Part shown: one piece after another, positions 43,510 to 51,698 of the stretch
How the letters are laid out: every line of letters starts with the position of its first letter
How positions within the stretch are numbered: position 1 is the stretch's first letter
Source: Pseudoruegeria sp. HB172150
Lineage (GTDB): Bacteria > Pseudomonadota > Alphaproteobacteria > Rhodobacterales > Rhodobacteraceae
Direction of reading: 5' to 3'
Length of the DNA: 64,000 bases
Assembly (NCBI RefSeq): GCF_013184805.1
Contig: NZ_JAATNG010000005.1
Coordinates: 62,001-126,000 of the forward strand
Made by a program: the position numbers and the translations under genes
The notes under the pieces: model-generated
What the model was told of the DNA's origin: nothing
The model's input: the letters and a program-made list of their open reading frames with translations, nothing else
The model's database searches: none

Positions 43510-44589
43510 ATGACCGGTACCATCAACATGAACCGACGTACGCTGCTGAAGAGCGGGGCAACCTTTGCCGCCGCATCCACCCTTGCTGCACCGCTGATTG
43601 CCCAGGAACGCAGCCTGAAAATTGGCTCCTACGGCGGCTATTTCGAGAACAGCTTCAAGGAACATGTCTACCCGGGCTTCACTGAGGCAACGGGCATTGT
43701 CGTGGAATCCGTGACACAGCCGAATTCGGCGGACTGGCTGATCTCGATGGCGCAGGCGGCACAGGCCGGGAACGTGCCAGCGGACCTGTCGCTATACGGC
43801 CGGGACACGCTGATCAAGGCGAGCCGTGAAGAAGGGCTGCTGGCGCCGCTGGATATGTCAATGATTTCGGCGGCAGGTGCATTGGACCCATACTTTATCT
43901 TTGAGGCCGCACCGGGAGTTCTGGGTGTCGGCGCGATGTCGTGGTTCTCGTCCATGGTGATCAATCCTGATGAGATCGAGCCGCCGGAAAGCTGGGCGGA
44001 CTTTTGGGACACCTCCGTATTTGAACAGTCCCTGGGCGTCGTGCGCCGGTTCAACGGTGGCATGATGGACATCATCGCGGCGACCTTCTTTGACGGGGAG
44101 GCGACGTTCGAGACCGAGGATGGCATTCAGGCCATCGTCGCGAAGGCCGCGGAGCTGAAGCCGAACGTGGCGCTCTGGTGGTCGGCGGAAAGCCAGATGG
44201 AACAGGCGATGAAGAACCTTGACGTTGTGGCGGGCACCTATTACCACGACGTGGCGGGTATCATGGCAGCCGATGGCTTTCCGATCCTGTCGATGTTCCC
44301 GAAAGAAGGCTGCGTGCAGGACTACGGTTCCTGGTGCCTCTCGGGCTTGTCCGACAAGGGCGCTGAAGCGGCGGAGTTCGTCAACTTTTCCTCCACGCCG
44401 GAAGTGCAGGCGATCATGTCGCGCATGATCGGCACCGCACCGCTCTTGCCGCAGGAAGCGACCGACCTGACAGACGAAGAGTTCGCTGCTGTGTCAGGCA
44501 CGCCGTCGATCCGGCCCGCCTACAGCGCTTATCTCGACAGGGAAACCTACATTCAGGAAAACTGGGACGCGATGCTGGCGGGGAGCTGA
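43510..44589 (+). CDS. ABC transporter binding protein, spermidine/putrescine type
   Basis: The 359-residue protein begins MTGTINMNRRTLLKSG, a twin-arginine-like signal followed by a hydrophobic stretch ending PLIAQ. The mature part has LKIGSYGGYFENSFKEHVYPGFTEATG and other features of PotD/Fe(III)-type binding proteins. ATG 43510 follows AGGGAAAAG. It leads a four-gene ABC system with the ATPase gene three bases on. The ligand is probably a cationic nitrogen compound by family analogy, not shown here. Confidence 0.88.
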   Translation: MTGTINMNRRTLLKSGATFAAASTLAAPLIAQERSLKIGSYGGYFENSFKEHVYPGFTEATGIVVESVTQPNSADWLISMAQAAQAGNVPADLSLYGRDTLIKASREEGLLAPLDMSMISAAGALDPYFIFEAAPGVLGVGAMSWFSSMVINPDEIEPPESWADFWDTSVFEQSLGVVRRFNGGMMDIIAATFFDGEATFETEDGIQAIVAKAAELKPNVALWWSAESQMEQAMKNLDVVAGTYYHDVAGIMAADGFPILSMFPKEGCVQDYGSWCLSGLSDKGAEAAEFVNFSSTPEVQAIMSRMIGTAPLLPQEATDLTDEEFAAVSGTPSIRPAYSAYLDRETYIQENWDAMLAGS

Positions 44590-44592
44590 CCC

Positions 44593-45702
44593 GTGGCCGA
44601 CCTGGTCCTGAAATCCATCCGCAAGGACTTTGGTTCCTTCCGCGCTGTGGATAAGGTGGATCTAACTTTCCCGCATGGGAAGCTGACGGCCCTTCTGGGG
44701 CCGTCAGGCTGTGGAAAGACCACGCTTTTGCGAATGATCGCTGGGCTGGAGGCGCCGTCTTGGGGACAGATCCTGCTGGGCGACGAGGATATCACCGACC
44801 GGCCGGCGTATGAGCGCAAGTTCGGGATGGTGTTCCAGAGTTTCGCGCTGTTCCCGCACCTGACCGTGGCCGAGAACATCGCTTATTCCCTGGCGATCGA
44901 GGGCGTGGACAAGCGCAAGCGCCGGGCGCGGGCCGACGAGTTGCTGGATCTGGTGCAGATGGGCGGTTACGGCGACCGGCGGATCGGAGAGCTGTCCGGC
45001 GGGCAGCGGCAACGGGTGGCGATTGCGCGCGCGCTGGCGCAGGAACCGTCGGTTTTCCTTCTGGACGAGCCGATGTCGGCGCTGGACGCCAAGCTGCGCG
45101 AGGACATGCAGGTGGAACTGCGCTTATTGCAGCAGCGGGTGGGGATCACGACCATCGTAGTCACTCATGACCAGCGAGAGGCCATGACCATGGCCGACCA
45201 GATCGTGGTGATGAGCAAGGGCTATACCGAGCAGGTAGGTACGCCAAAGGAGATCTATTCGAAGCCTGGGAATTCCTTCGTTGCGTCGTTCATCGGGAAG
45301 GCGAATTTTCTGTCCGGTGAAGCGACGGACGGAAAGTACCGTGTGGGGGAGTATCTCTTCGAGGCGCCGAAAGCGCGGGGGTTCACGGCGGGGTCGCCGG
45401 TGACGTTGGCGGTGCGGCCCGAGAATGCGGTGATCAACGATACTTGTGCCTGTCTCGGCGAGGAATGGGCGAAGACGCCTCCGGAGGAGCGCGCCAAGAA
45501 CGTCCTTCCCGCTGAAGTCACGTTCGTCCGCGATGTAGGCTCGACACGGGATATCTACGTGAAGACGCCGGTTGGCGACCTGATCGTAGAATACGGCGCG
45601 GGCGAAAGCCTCCCGACGCTCACGATCGGTGAGAAAGTCAGCCTGCGGCTTCCGCCGGACGAGTTGCACGTGTTTCCGCGCGATGCGGAGGCGGCTGAGT
45701 GA
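44593..45702 (+). CDS. ABC transporter ATP-binding protein, PotA type
   Basis: The 369-residue ATPase has Walker A GPSGCGKTT, Q-loop VFQSFALFPHLT, signature LSGGQRQR, Walker B FLLDEPMSALD, H-loop VTHDQREAMTMAD, and a C-terminal TOBE domain (about 270-365). The start codon is GTG 44593, three bases after the binding-protein stop; its stop overlaps the GTG of the first permease. It energises the importer. Confidence 0.92.
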   Translation: MADLVLKSIRKDFGSFRAVDKVDLTFPHGKLTALLGPSGCGKTTLLRMIAGLEAPSWGQILLGDEDITDRPAYERKFGMVFQSFALFPHLTVAENIAYSLAIEGVDKRKRRARADELLDLVQMGGYGDRRIGELSGGQRQRVAIARALAQEPSVFLLDEPMSALDAKLREDMQVELRLLQQRVGITTIVVTHDQREAMTMADQIVVMSKGYTEQVGTPKEIYSKPGNSFVASFIGKANFLSGEATDGKYRVGEYLFEAPKARGFTAGSPVTLAVRPENAVINDTCACLGEEWAKTPPEERAKNVLPAEVTFVRDVGSTRDIYVKTPVGDLIVEYGAGESLPTLTIGEKVSLRLPPDELHVFPRDAEAAE

Positions 45703-46676
45703 GTGTGAGCACGGCGGAAGGCATGGCGCCGGACGGCGTGAAAGAGACGGAAGGGCGGGAGCCGGCGCTGGCTTTCAAGATCGCGCTGGTCATTCTTCTG
45801 GGCATTTTGTGCCTTGTGCCATTCTTGTTCGTGCTGGCCATCTCGGTCGGTCACAAGATTGAGGGCGCGGGCTGGGCGTTCGGGTTTGAACTGACGCATT
45901 ACAAGCGTTTTCTGCTGGGCGCGACCTGGCCGGAAACGTTCCAGATACTGTACCTGCAGAAGCTCGGCTACTCGTTGATGTTCGCGGCAATCGGTGCCGT
46001 CATCGCCGTGGCGCTGGCCTTTCCGTTTACCTATTTCCTGACGCGCCTGACCCGGAGGGGGCAGACGGTGTGGCTGGTCCTGCTCTTGAGCTCCCTGTCA
46101 CTGTCCGAAGTGTTCATCGTTATGGGCTGGGATATCTTGCTGTCCGCCCGATCCGGGTTGCCGGCGCTGCTGGACTGGGTCGGTTTCACCGATTTGATGA
46201 AGGACTGGGGGTGGTTTCAGTGGTTCCGCGACATCGGGCTGGCGAGCCCTCGGGCATTCAAGTTCAAGACGTCCGGGCTCGCAACGGTGCTGTGCATGTC
46301 CTACCTTGTCTGGCCCTACGCAGTGATCCTGCTGTATCCGGCGCTGTCGCGGTTGGAGCCGTCGCTAATGGAGGCTGCGCGGACCATGGGCGCACGGCCA
46401 TCTGTCGTGATGCGAACCGTCGTACTGCCCTCGGTGAAGCTGCCGCTCTTCGGATCGACGCTTCTGCTCTTCGTGTTCCTGCTGGGAACCTATGTGACCG
46501 TCACGGTCTTTGCCGATCCGTCGCAGCACACGCTGGCCGTTTCGATCTATGACAGTGTGCGCGGTTCGACATTGAACGCGCCGTTCGGGGCAGCGCAGTC
46601 GGTGATCCTGCTGATCACGGCCGCGGTGTTCCTGTTCGCTGGGCAGAAGCTGTCGAATGCGGGGGACCGCGCATGA
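45699..46676 (+). CDS. ABC transporter permease, PotB type
   Basis: The 325-residue membrane protein has about six helices and the EAA loop EPSLMEAARTMGARPSVVMR followed by VVLPSVKLPLFG, typical of PotB-like permeases. An insertion around residues 145-190 (LPALLDWVGFTDLMKDWG) looks longer than usual. GTG 45699 overlaps the ATPase stop (GTGA); ATG 45723 is a fallback. Its own stop overlaps the next permease. Confidence 0.88.
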   Translation: MSVSTAEGMAPDGVKETEGREPALAFKIALVILLGILCLVPFLFVLAISVGHKIEGAGWAFGFELTHYKRFLLGATWPETFQILYLQKLGYSLMFAAIGAVIAVALAFPFTYFLTRLTRRGQTVWLVLLLSSLSLSEVFIVMGWDILLSARSGLPALLDWVGFTDLMKDWGWFQWFRDIGLASPRAFKFKTSGLATVLCMSYLVWPYAVILLYPALSRLEPSLMEAARTMGARPSVVMRTVVLPSVKLPLFGSTLLLFVFLLGTYVTVTVFADPSQHTLAVSIYDSVRGSTLNAPFGAAQSVILLITAAVFLFAGQKLSNAGDRA

Positions 46677-47476
46677 GGCTGTCGAAGTTCGGTTTCATTT
46701 TCATGGCTTTGAGCGGCGTGGTTTTGTTCCTGCCGATCCTTGTCGTTTCTGCTTCGGCGCTGAACGGCGGGCGCAGCATGCTGTTCCCGCCGCAGGACCC
46801 GACGCTTGCGCGGTTCGGCGAGTTCTTCATCTCGGAACCGATCTGGCGTAATGCGCTGAAGAACTCAGTGATCATTTCGCTGAGTTCTGCGGCCCTGTCG
46901 GTGCTGTTCGCCTGGCCCGCCGCCTATTTCATCTGGAAGCGATCCACCGCGCTGAGCCGTGTTATCGCCGGGCTGATGGCAATGCCATTCGCAGTTCCGC
47001 CGATCGTGTTCGGCGTCGGGCTGGGGTTCATGTGGGCGTTCAGCGGCGGGTTGGGCACGATCTGGGCGGGTATCCTGTCGTTGGGCGCACTGTTCGCGGC
47101 ACTGCCGCTGGTGACGATTTCCATCGGGTTGCAAAGCATCGACGACGCGCATCTGGATGCCGCCGCGACGATGGGGGCGACCGAGGCAACGGCATTCCGG
47201 ACCATCGTGCTGCCGCAGACGATCCCCTACACGATTTCGGGTTTCTTCTTTGCCATGGTGCTGAGCTTCAACGAGTTCATCGTGATGTTCTTTGTGTCCA
47301 GTTCCGCCTATTCGACCGTGACGCTGCAGATCTTCAACAGCTTGCGGAATGGGTTCACCCCCACGATGGCGGTGGCCGCGATCACCTTCATCGTGGTCTC
47401 GCTCGTCGTGTTTTCATTGGTCGCCCGCTTTGGCGACCTGCCGCGTCTGATGGGCGCGGATCAGTCTCGCAGATAA
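46673..47476 (+). CDS. ABC transporter permease, PotC type
   Basis: The 267-residue protein has six helices and the EAA loop DDAHLDAAATMGATEATAFR with VLPQTIPYTISG. It pairs with the PotB-type permease, whose stop overlaps this ATG by four bases. A cysteine hydrolase gene begins eight bases after its stop, so transport and hydrolysis are probably co-expressed. Confidence 0.9.
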   Translation: MRLSKFGFIFMALSGVVLFLPILVVSASALNGGRSMLFPPQDPTLARFGEFFISEPIWRNALKNSVIISLSSAALSVLFAWPAAYFIWKRSTALSRVIAGLMAMPFAVPPIVFGVGLGFMWAFSGGLGTIWAGILSLGALFAALPLVTISIGLQSIDDAHLDAAATMGATEATAFRTIVLPQTIPYTISGFFFAMVLSFNEFIVMFFVSSSAYSTVTLQIFNSLRNGFTPTMAVAAITFIVVSLVVFSLVARFGDLPRLMGADQSRR

Positions 47477-47484
47477 GGTAAGTG

Positions 47485-48099
47485 ATGCCGCGCCAACCCA
47501 CAATCGTAGGTAATGCCGTTCTTCTTGTCATCGACATCCAGGCCTCGGCCTTCATGGATGTGAAGGCAGGTATCCCGGTGATGCCAGGCTATCGCGACAA
47601 CATGGAGAGGGCGTTGAAAGTGATCGCCGCTGCACGGGAGGCCGGGCTGCCGACCGTCTACGTGCAGGAGATCCACCGGCGTGACATGGTGGATTACGGG
47701 CGGGAGCTGGACGGTTCCGAGGGTGTCCACTGCATGGACGGCGAGCCTGGAACACGGCTGCCGGACGAGATCACGGGGCAGCGAGCCGAGGATTACTTTG
47801 TGCCGAAGCGGCGGTATTCAGCCTTCTTCGGCACGGATCTGGAGATCTTGCTGAAAGGGCTGAACGCCGAGACGCTGATCCTGATCGGCGGAATGACGGA
47901 TGTTTGCGTGCATTACACCTTCGTCGACGGGCACCAGCACGACTATTACTGCCGGGTGGTGGGCGACAGCGTTGGCGGGACCTCTCCGGCGGCGCATCAG
48001 GCCTCGCTGAACGCGATGGAGTACCTGCAGGAAGGCGCGATCATCGATACTGAAGCGGCCATTGCGCAGATCCTGAAGCTGAAGCGCGAGGCGGCTTGA
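47485..48099 (+). CDS. Isochorismatase-family cysteine hydrolase
   Basis: The 204-residue protein has the catalytic triad of the family: Asp17 in VIDIQ, Lys108 in VPKRRYSAFF and Cys141 in GGMTDVCVHYT. Relatives hydrolyse C-N bonds of small amides such as nicotinamide, N-carbamoylsarcosine, biuret or ureidoacrylate. ATG 47485 is preferred over the adjacent GTG 47482 because AAGG sits six bases upstream. Its place right after an importer suggests it cleaves the imported amide or ureide. Confidence 0.88.
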   Translation: MPRQPTIVGNAVLLVIDIQASAFMDVKAGIPVMPGYRDNMERALKVIAAAREAGLPTVYVQEIHRRDMVDYGRELDGSEGVHCMDGEPGTRLPDEITGQRAEDYFVPKRRYSAFFGTDLEILLKGLNAETLILIGGMTDVCVHYTFVDGHQHDYYCRVVGDSVGGTSPAAHQASLNAMEYLQEGAIIDTEAAIAQILKLKREAA

Positions 48100-48833
48100 A
48101 CCCTTTTCGGATCGGCGGCCACTGGCGACGCGAAAGCATCGCCGCGCCGGGGATGGAGGACCGCACAACGCGGGTCCACTGGCTGCAGGCAGAGGTGGGA
48201 TTCTGCGATATCCGGATACCGCTGACGCGGCCTGATGTGGCGGGTGGGGAGTCTTTGTCTGAACTGCCGGTGGAGGCACTGCTTGGGCTGATGAACAGCT
48301 TCGGTTTCGCAGGCGAGACCGAGCTGCATGTCGACTGCTGCATCTGGCACCGGCAGATATCCTTTCACGGATCGCCACCGGGTGCCTCGCAGGATATTGG
48401 CATTTTGCGGCATGGCCCGGGTGGGCGGATGATCGAGGACGGTGCCGAAGGTGCCTATCGCGAGGTCTGGGCGCTGGAGGGGCGCGGTCCTTACGAGCAC
48501 GGCACCTGGTCCAACGGTGAACGGGCCTGCCGGATCACCTGGGGACCATCAGATTTCCTGCTAGCCTTCGGGACAATCGGAGCGCCAGACAGCCTGCCGT
48601 TGCGGCAGGCGTTGGAGGCGGGCGAACGGCCGGAGGCAGAGCTCGCTGCGTTTTTCGATGCGGAGTACACGCTGGGGTACTGGGACGGGGATGTCGGTGT
48701 GGCGCAGCTGTCGACCAACCCATTGCGGGAGGGCCATGCGGTGCTGTCGCGTAGGGATCTGAATGGCGCGCGGATGGTGCTAGGCCGCCGCGATTTCTTC
48801 GGCGTGGAGGTGGGGGACGTCTGGATGCGGTAA
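48096..48833 (+). CDS. Unknown protein coupled to the cysteine hydrolase
   Basis: The 245-residue protein is not recognised with confidence. Visible marks are WLQAEVGFCDIRIPLTRP, a CCIWHRQISFHGSPP stretch, RMIEDGAEGAYREVWALEG and a C-terminal RMVLGRRDFFGVEVGD. The many short strands suggest a beta-rich, perhaps lipocalin-like, fold without membrane segments or signal peptide. It starts at TTG 48096, overlapping the hydrolase stop by four bases (TTGA), so it is translated with it. A later start would delete the WLQAEVGF strand. Confidence 0.7.
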   Translation: MNPFRIGGHWRRESIAAPGMEDRTTRVHWLQAEVGFCDIRIPLTRPDVAGGESLSELPVEALLGLMNSFGFAGETELHVDCCIWHRQISFHGSPPGASQDIGILRHGPGGRMIEDGAEGAYREVWALEGRGPYEHGTWSNGERACRITWGPSDFLLAFGTIGAPDSLPLRQALEAGERPEAELAAFFDAEYTLGYWDGDVGVAQLSTNPLREGHAVLSRRDLNGARMVLGRRDFFGVEVGDVWMR

Positions 48834-48843
48834 CACATCCCGG

Positions 48844-49641
48844 TCAGATCAGCCCGCGGGTATCCCAGAGCGACAGGTAGTCGTCGCAGATCTCGATCAT
48901 GCGCTTGCGCCCGAAGGCGTCGTCATGGCCGCCGTGAACCACCTGGACCGGCATCTCGCGCAGGCGGCGGAGCGTGTCGGCATATGCAGGGAGGTCGAAA
49001 TTCCGACCCTCCCACAAAAGAGGGCCATCGTAGATCGCGTCGGCACTGAACAGAGTTCCGCTTTCTTCGTGCCATAGCCCGACCTGGTCCGCGCAGTGGC
49101 CGGGGAGGTGGATGATCTCTGTCTGCCAGTCGCCAAGGTCGATCACGTCGCCGTCCGAGACGGTCGCGGTCCCAGTGGCACCCTTGAATTTGTAGGTGGC
49201 AGGGTCGTAGCCGTCATATGGCACCGCGTCGATCAGGAGCGGCCAGAGCGGTGTGTAGCCGGCCTTGACGAAGTTCTCGACGAGGCGCGCCGGCAGGTCC
49301 GAGGAATTGAGTGAATAGGCGGGTGGTTCTGCGAGTTCTTCGGTGCCAAGGGTGTGGACGAGCCGGATGTCGAACTCCTGTACCGCACCGAAATGATCGA
49401 CATGGGTGTGGGTGGTCAGGCAGATCAGCGGCTTGGCGTTGTCGGCGCGCAGGCTTTCGATGAAGGGCCGGAGCGGGGCGACGCCCATGCCGGTGTCGAT
49501 GATCAGGTCCTTATCGCTGCCCTCCACCAGGTACATGTTCGCCGAGAAGATCGGGTGGACATGCGGTTCTGTTATCAGTGTGATCCGTTCGTCGAGGCGC
49601 CGGGAGACGTACCAGGTTTCGGCGACGGGCAGGTTGGTCAT
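48844..49641 (-). CDS. MBL-fold metallo-hydrolase
   Basis: The 265-residue enzyme has the zinc-binding motif THTHVDH (His78, His80, Asp82, His83), then LPGHCADQVGL and SADAIYDGP that supply further ligands. It belongs to the broad glyoxalase II/lactamase-like superfamily; substrate unknown. ATG 49641 follows GGGAG. It converges on the ABC-hydrolase operon and diverges from a LysR gene 201 bases away, which may control it. Confidence 0.9.
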   Translation of the reverse strand: MTNLPVAETWYVSRRLDERITLITEPHVHPIFSANMYLVEGSDKDLIIDTGMGVAPLRPFIESLRADNAKPLICLTTHTHVDHFGAVQEFDIRLVHTLGTEELAEPPAYSLNSSDLPARLVENFVKAGYTPLWPLLIDAVPYDGYDPATYKFKGATGTATVSDGDVIDLGDWQTEIIHLPGHCADQVGLWHEESGTLFSADAIYDGPLLWEGRNFDLPAYADTLRRLREMPVQVVHGGHDDAFGRKRMIEICDDYLSLWDTRGLI

Positions 49642-49842
49642 GCGGGGCTCCCTCGTCGTGGATCTGTGGGAAGTCATTCCACTCTGGGGTCCGATACTCA
49701 ATGGAATTGGGGGTCGGTACATCGGGTTTCAAAAGCGTGGGCAAAGGACAGGCGAGCTTTTCCGCGTCTGCCCGTATACGGGCAATTGCGTGTGGGAAGG
49801 GTGCTGTGCCTTGGTGAATTACCGTCCTATACTGCACTGACA

Positions 49843-50772
49843 ATGGCGAACTTTCTGAATATCCAGGCTTTCCTGATCACCGCACGAACTGGCAGTTTTT
49901 CTGCCGCCGCAAGAGCTATCGGGGTCGCACCTTCGGTCGTAACCAAACGTGTCGGACGGTTTGAGGATGAAATCGGCGCGAAGCTTTTTGTACGATCCAC
50001 TCGCAAGCTGACGCTGACTCGTGAAGCGGAAGAGTTGCGTCCGCGGCTGCAGTTGTTGCTGTCGCAGCTTGATGACGTGCTCAAAGGCGCCCACTCGGAC
50101 CGTGCGCTGCGCGGACATCTTCGTATCAAGGCACCGACGACGATTGGAACGCTGTTTGCGGGACCGGCAATCGCCTGTTTTCAGGCGGCTCATCCGGATA
50201 TCACCGTCGACCTCATGTTGATCGACGGCTCGGTAAACCCGTTGGAAGAAGGCTTCGACATGGCACTTGGCGCGCTGCCGCAGTCCTATGCAAGTGTGAC
50301 GGAGTTTCCGCTGTGCCCCTATCCGCGCGTTGTCGTTGCTTCGACGGAATATCTGAAGAAGCACGGAACACCTCAGGCACCTGGCGATTTGGTAGAACAT
50401 CGCTGTGTCGCGTACGTTGCGGTTGGTTTGACTTGGCATTTTGAAAGCCCGAGCGGACCGGTTTCGGTCGAGGTCAATTCGGTAATGACCGTGAATGACA
50501 GTAGGCTGTTGCTGTTCGCGGCACGGCAGAGCCTGGGCATCGCGGTGGTTCCCGAATTCATGGCGCGCGAGGAGATCGAGCGTGGGACGCTTCAGGCGCT
50601 GATGCCGGACTTTCCGATTTCGCCTCTCTGGTTCAAGGCGATGGTCCCGCGCAACAAACTGCACCGGCCTGAGGTCATGGCCCTTTTGGAGCATCTAAAG
50701 GCGGATTTCGCAGAACCGCCTTGGCAGCGCGGCTTGCGGCCGCGGTTAGAAGCAGTCGGACCGGAGGGCTGA
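49843..50772 (+). CDS. LysR-family transcriptional regulator
   Basis: The 309-residue regulator has an N-terminal helix-turn-helix (FLITARTGSFSAAARAIGVAPSVVTKRV, residues about 8-35, shown in parts as GSFSAAARAIGVAPSVV) and a ligand-binding domain with LRIKAPTTIGTLFAGPAIA. Such regulators usually act on the divergent gene, here the MBL hydrolase. CAAT-GGA-ATTG at 49699-49709 in the shared upstream region is a possible recognition element. The inducer is unknown. Confidence 0.9.
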   Translation: MANFLNIQAFLITARTGSFSAAARAIGVAPSVVTKRVGRFEDEIGAKLFVRSTRKLTLTREAEELRPRLQLLLSQLDDVLKGAHSDRALRGHLRIKAPTTIGTLFAGPAIACFQAAHPDITVDLMLIDGSVNPLEEGFDMALGALPQSYASVTEFPLCPYPRVVVASTEYLKKHGTPQAPGDLVEHRCVAYVAVGLTWHFESPSGPVSVEVNSVMTVNDSRLLLFAARQSLGIAVVPEFMAREEIERGTLQALMPDFPISPLWFKAMVPRNKLHRPEVMALLEHLKADFAEPPWQRGLRPRLEAVGPEG

Positions 50773-50779
50773 CCCTCCG
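50762..50779. terminator. Hairpin between convergent LysR and TauD-type genes
   Basis: CGGAGGG (50762-50768), loop CTGA, CCCTCCG (50773-50779): a perfect 7-bp stem that contains the LysR stop codon. It may terminate both convergent transcripts, but no T-run is present. Confidence 0.4.
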
Positions 50780-50797
50780 ATCCGTGGGAGTTGCACC

Positions 50798-51679
50798 TTA
50801 GCTCGCCAAGCGAAGTTCGGGCGCTTTGTCGTCCAATGTGGTGGTACGGCGCAGTTCCCGGGGTTCGTCCAGGTCGAAGGCCCGGCCGCGATGCAGCGTC
50901 GCACGGTTGTCCCAGATCATCGTGTCGCCGACCTGCCACTCGTGGAGGTAGGTGAACTCGCCCTTCGTCGCGTGTTCCAGAAGGTCGAGCAACATCATCC
51001 GGCCCTCGGGCACCGTCATACCCTCAATGCTGCGGGCGTGGACGCCGATGAACAGGTGCTTTCGGCCGGTCCGCGGGTTCTGTCGGACCACGGGCCAGTA
51101 AGCGGGCGCGATGGCGGCTTTCTGTTCCTCATTGTAACTGTCGTCGCCGATCAGGAAGCGAGAATGCAGCGCGTAATGCTCCGCGATCTTATCGTCGAGA
51201 AAAGCTTTGGTCCGCTCATCCAGCGCATCATATGCGGCTTTCAAGTCGGCGTACTGTGTCTGCCCGCCCCAGGACGGGTTCCTCACCGAATGCAGCATGG
51301 AGTATTTCGCGGCCGGCTTTTGGAACGAAGAATCCGAATGCCACATCTGGTTGGCGATGTTGTTGAGGATCCGCTTGTCGGTGCGGGCGGCAGGCTTGCC
51401 GTCTTTCGACAGGTTGGAGATGTCGCCGATCTCGTCATATTTCTGCTTTTCGCCACCCTTGGCGATAACCTTTTTGAAGCCCAGATCGAGCGGGCCGAAC
51501 TGTCGTGTCCAGGTAAGCTGTTCGTCAACAGTCATTGGCTGATTTCGGATCAGAACCAGCGAATGCTCGTCCATAAGCACGTCGATCTCGTTGATCTGTT
51601 TAGCGCTCAGAGGATTCAGCACATCCAGTCCGGCGGTGATCTCTACACCGAAGCCGCCTTCTATCGGTCTCGTTTCCAT
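50798..51679 (-). CDS. TauD/TfdA-family 2-oxoglutarate dioxygenase
   Basis: The 293-residue enzyme has the TauD/TfdA fold and metal triad: His114 and Asp116 in MWHSDSSF, His263 in TLHRGRAF, and Arg274/277 for 2-oxoglutarate. LVLIRNQPMTVDEQLTWTRQFG near the start is typical. The overall pattern looks closer to TfdA (aryloxyacetate-type) than to taurine dioxygenase, but substrate is not readable. ATG 51679 follows AAGGAG. It is the last gene of the minus-strand array. Confidence 0.9.
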   Translation of the reverse strand: METRPIEGGFGVEITAGLDVLNPLSAKQINEIDVLMDEHSLVLIRNQPMTVDEQLTWTRQFGPLDLGFKKVIAKGGEKQKYDEIGDISNLSKDGKPAARTDKRILNNIANQMWHSDSSFQKPAAKYSMLHSVRNPSWGGQTQYADLKAAYDALDERTKAFLDDKIAEHYALHSRFLIGDDSYNEEQKAAIAPAYWPVVRQNPRTGRKHLFIGVHARSIEGMTVPEGRMMLLDLLEHATKGEFTYLHEWQVGDTMIWDNRATLHRGRAFDLDEPRELRRTTTLDDKAPELRLAS

Positions 51680-51698
51680 CGTTCGTCTCCTTTTCAAT

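Noticed and set aside
49354-49842. N-terminal extension of the LysR regulator upstream of 49843
   Set aside because: It overlaps the divergent MBL gene and precedes a normal LysR N-terminus starting at MANFLNIQAFL.
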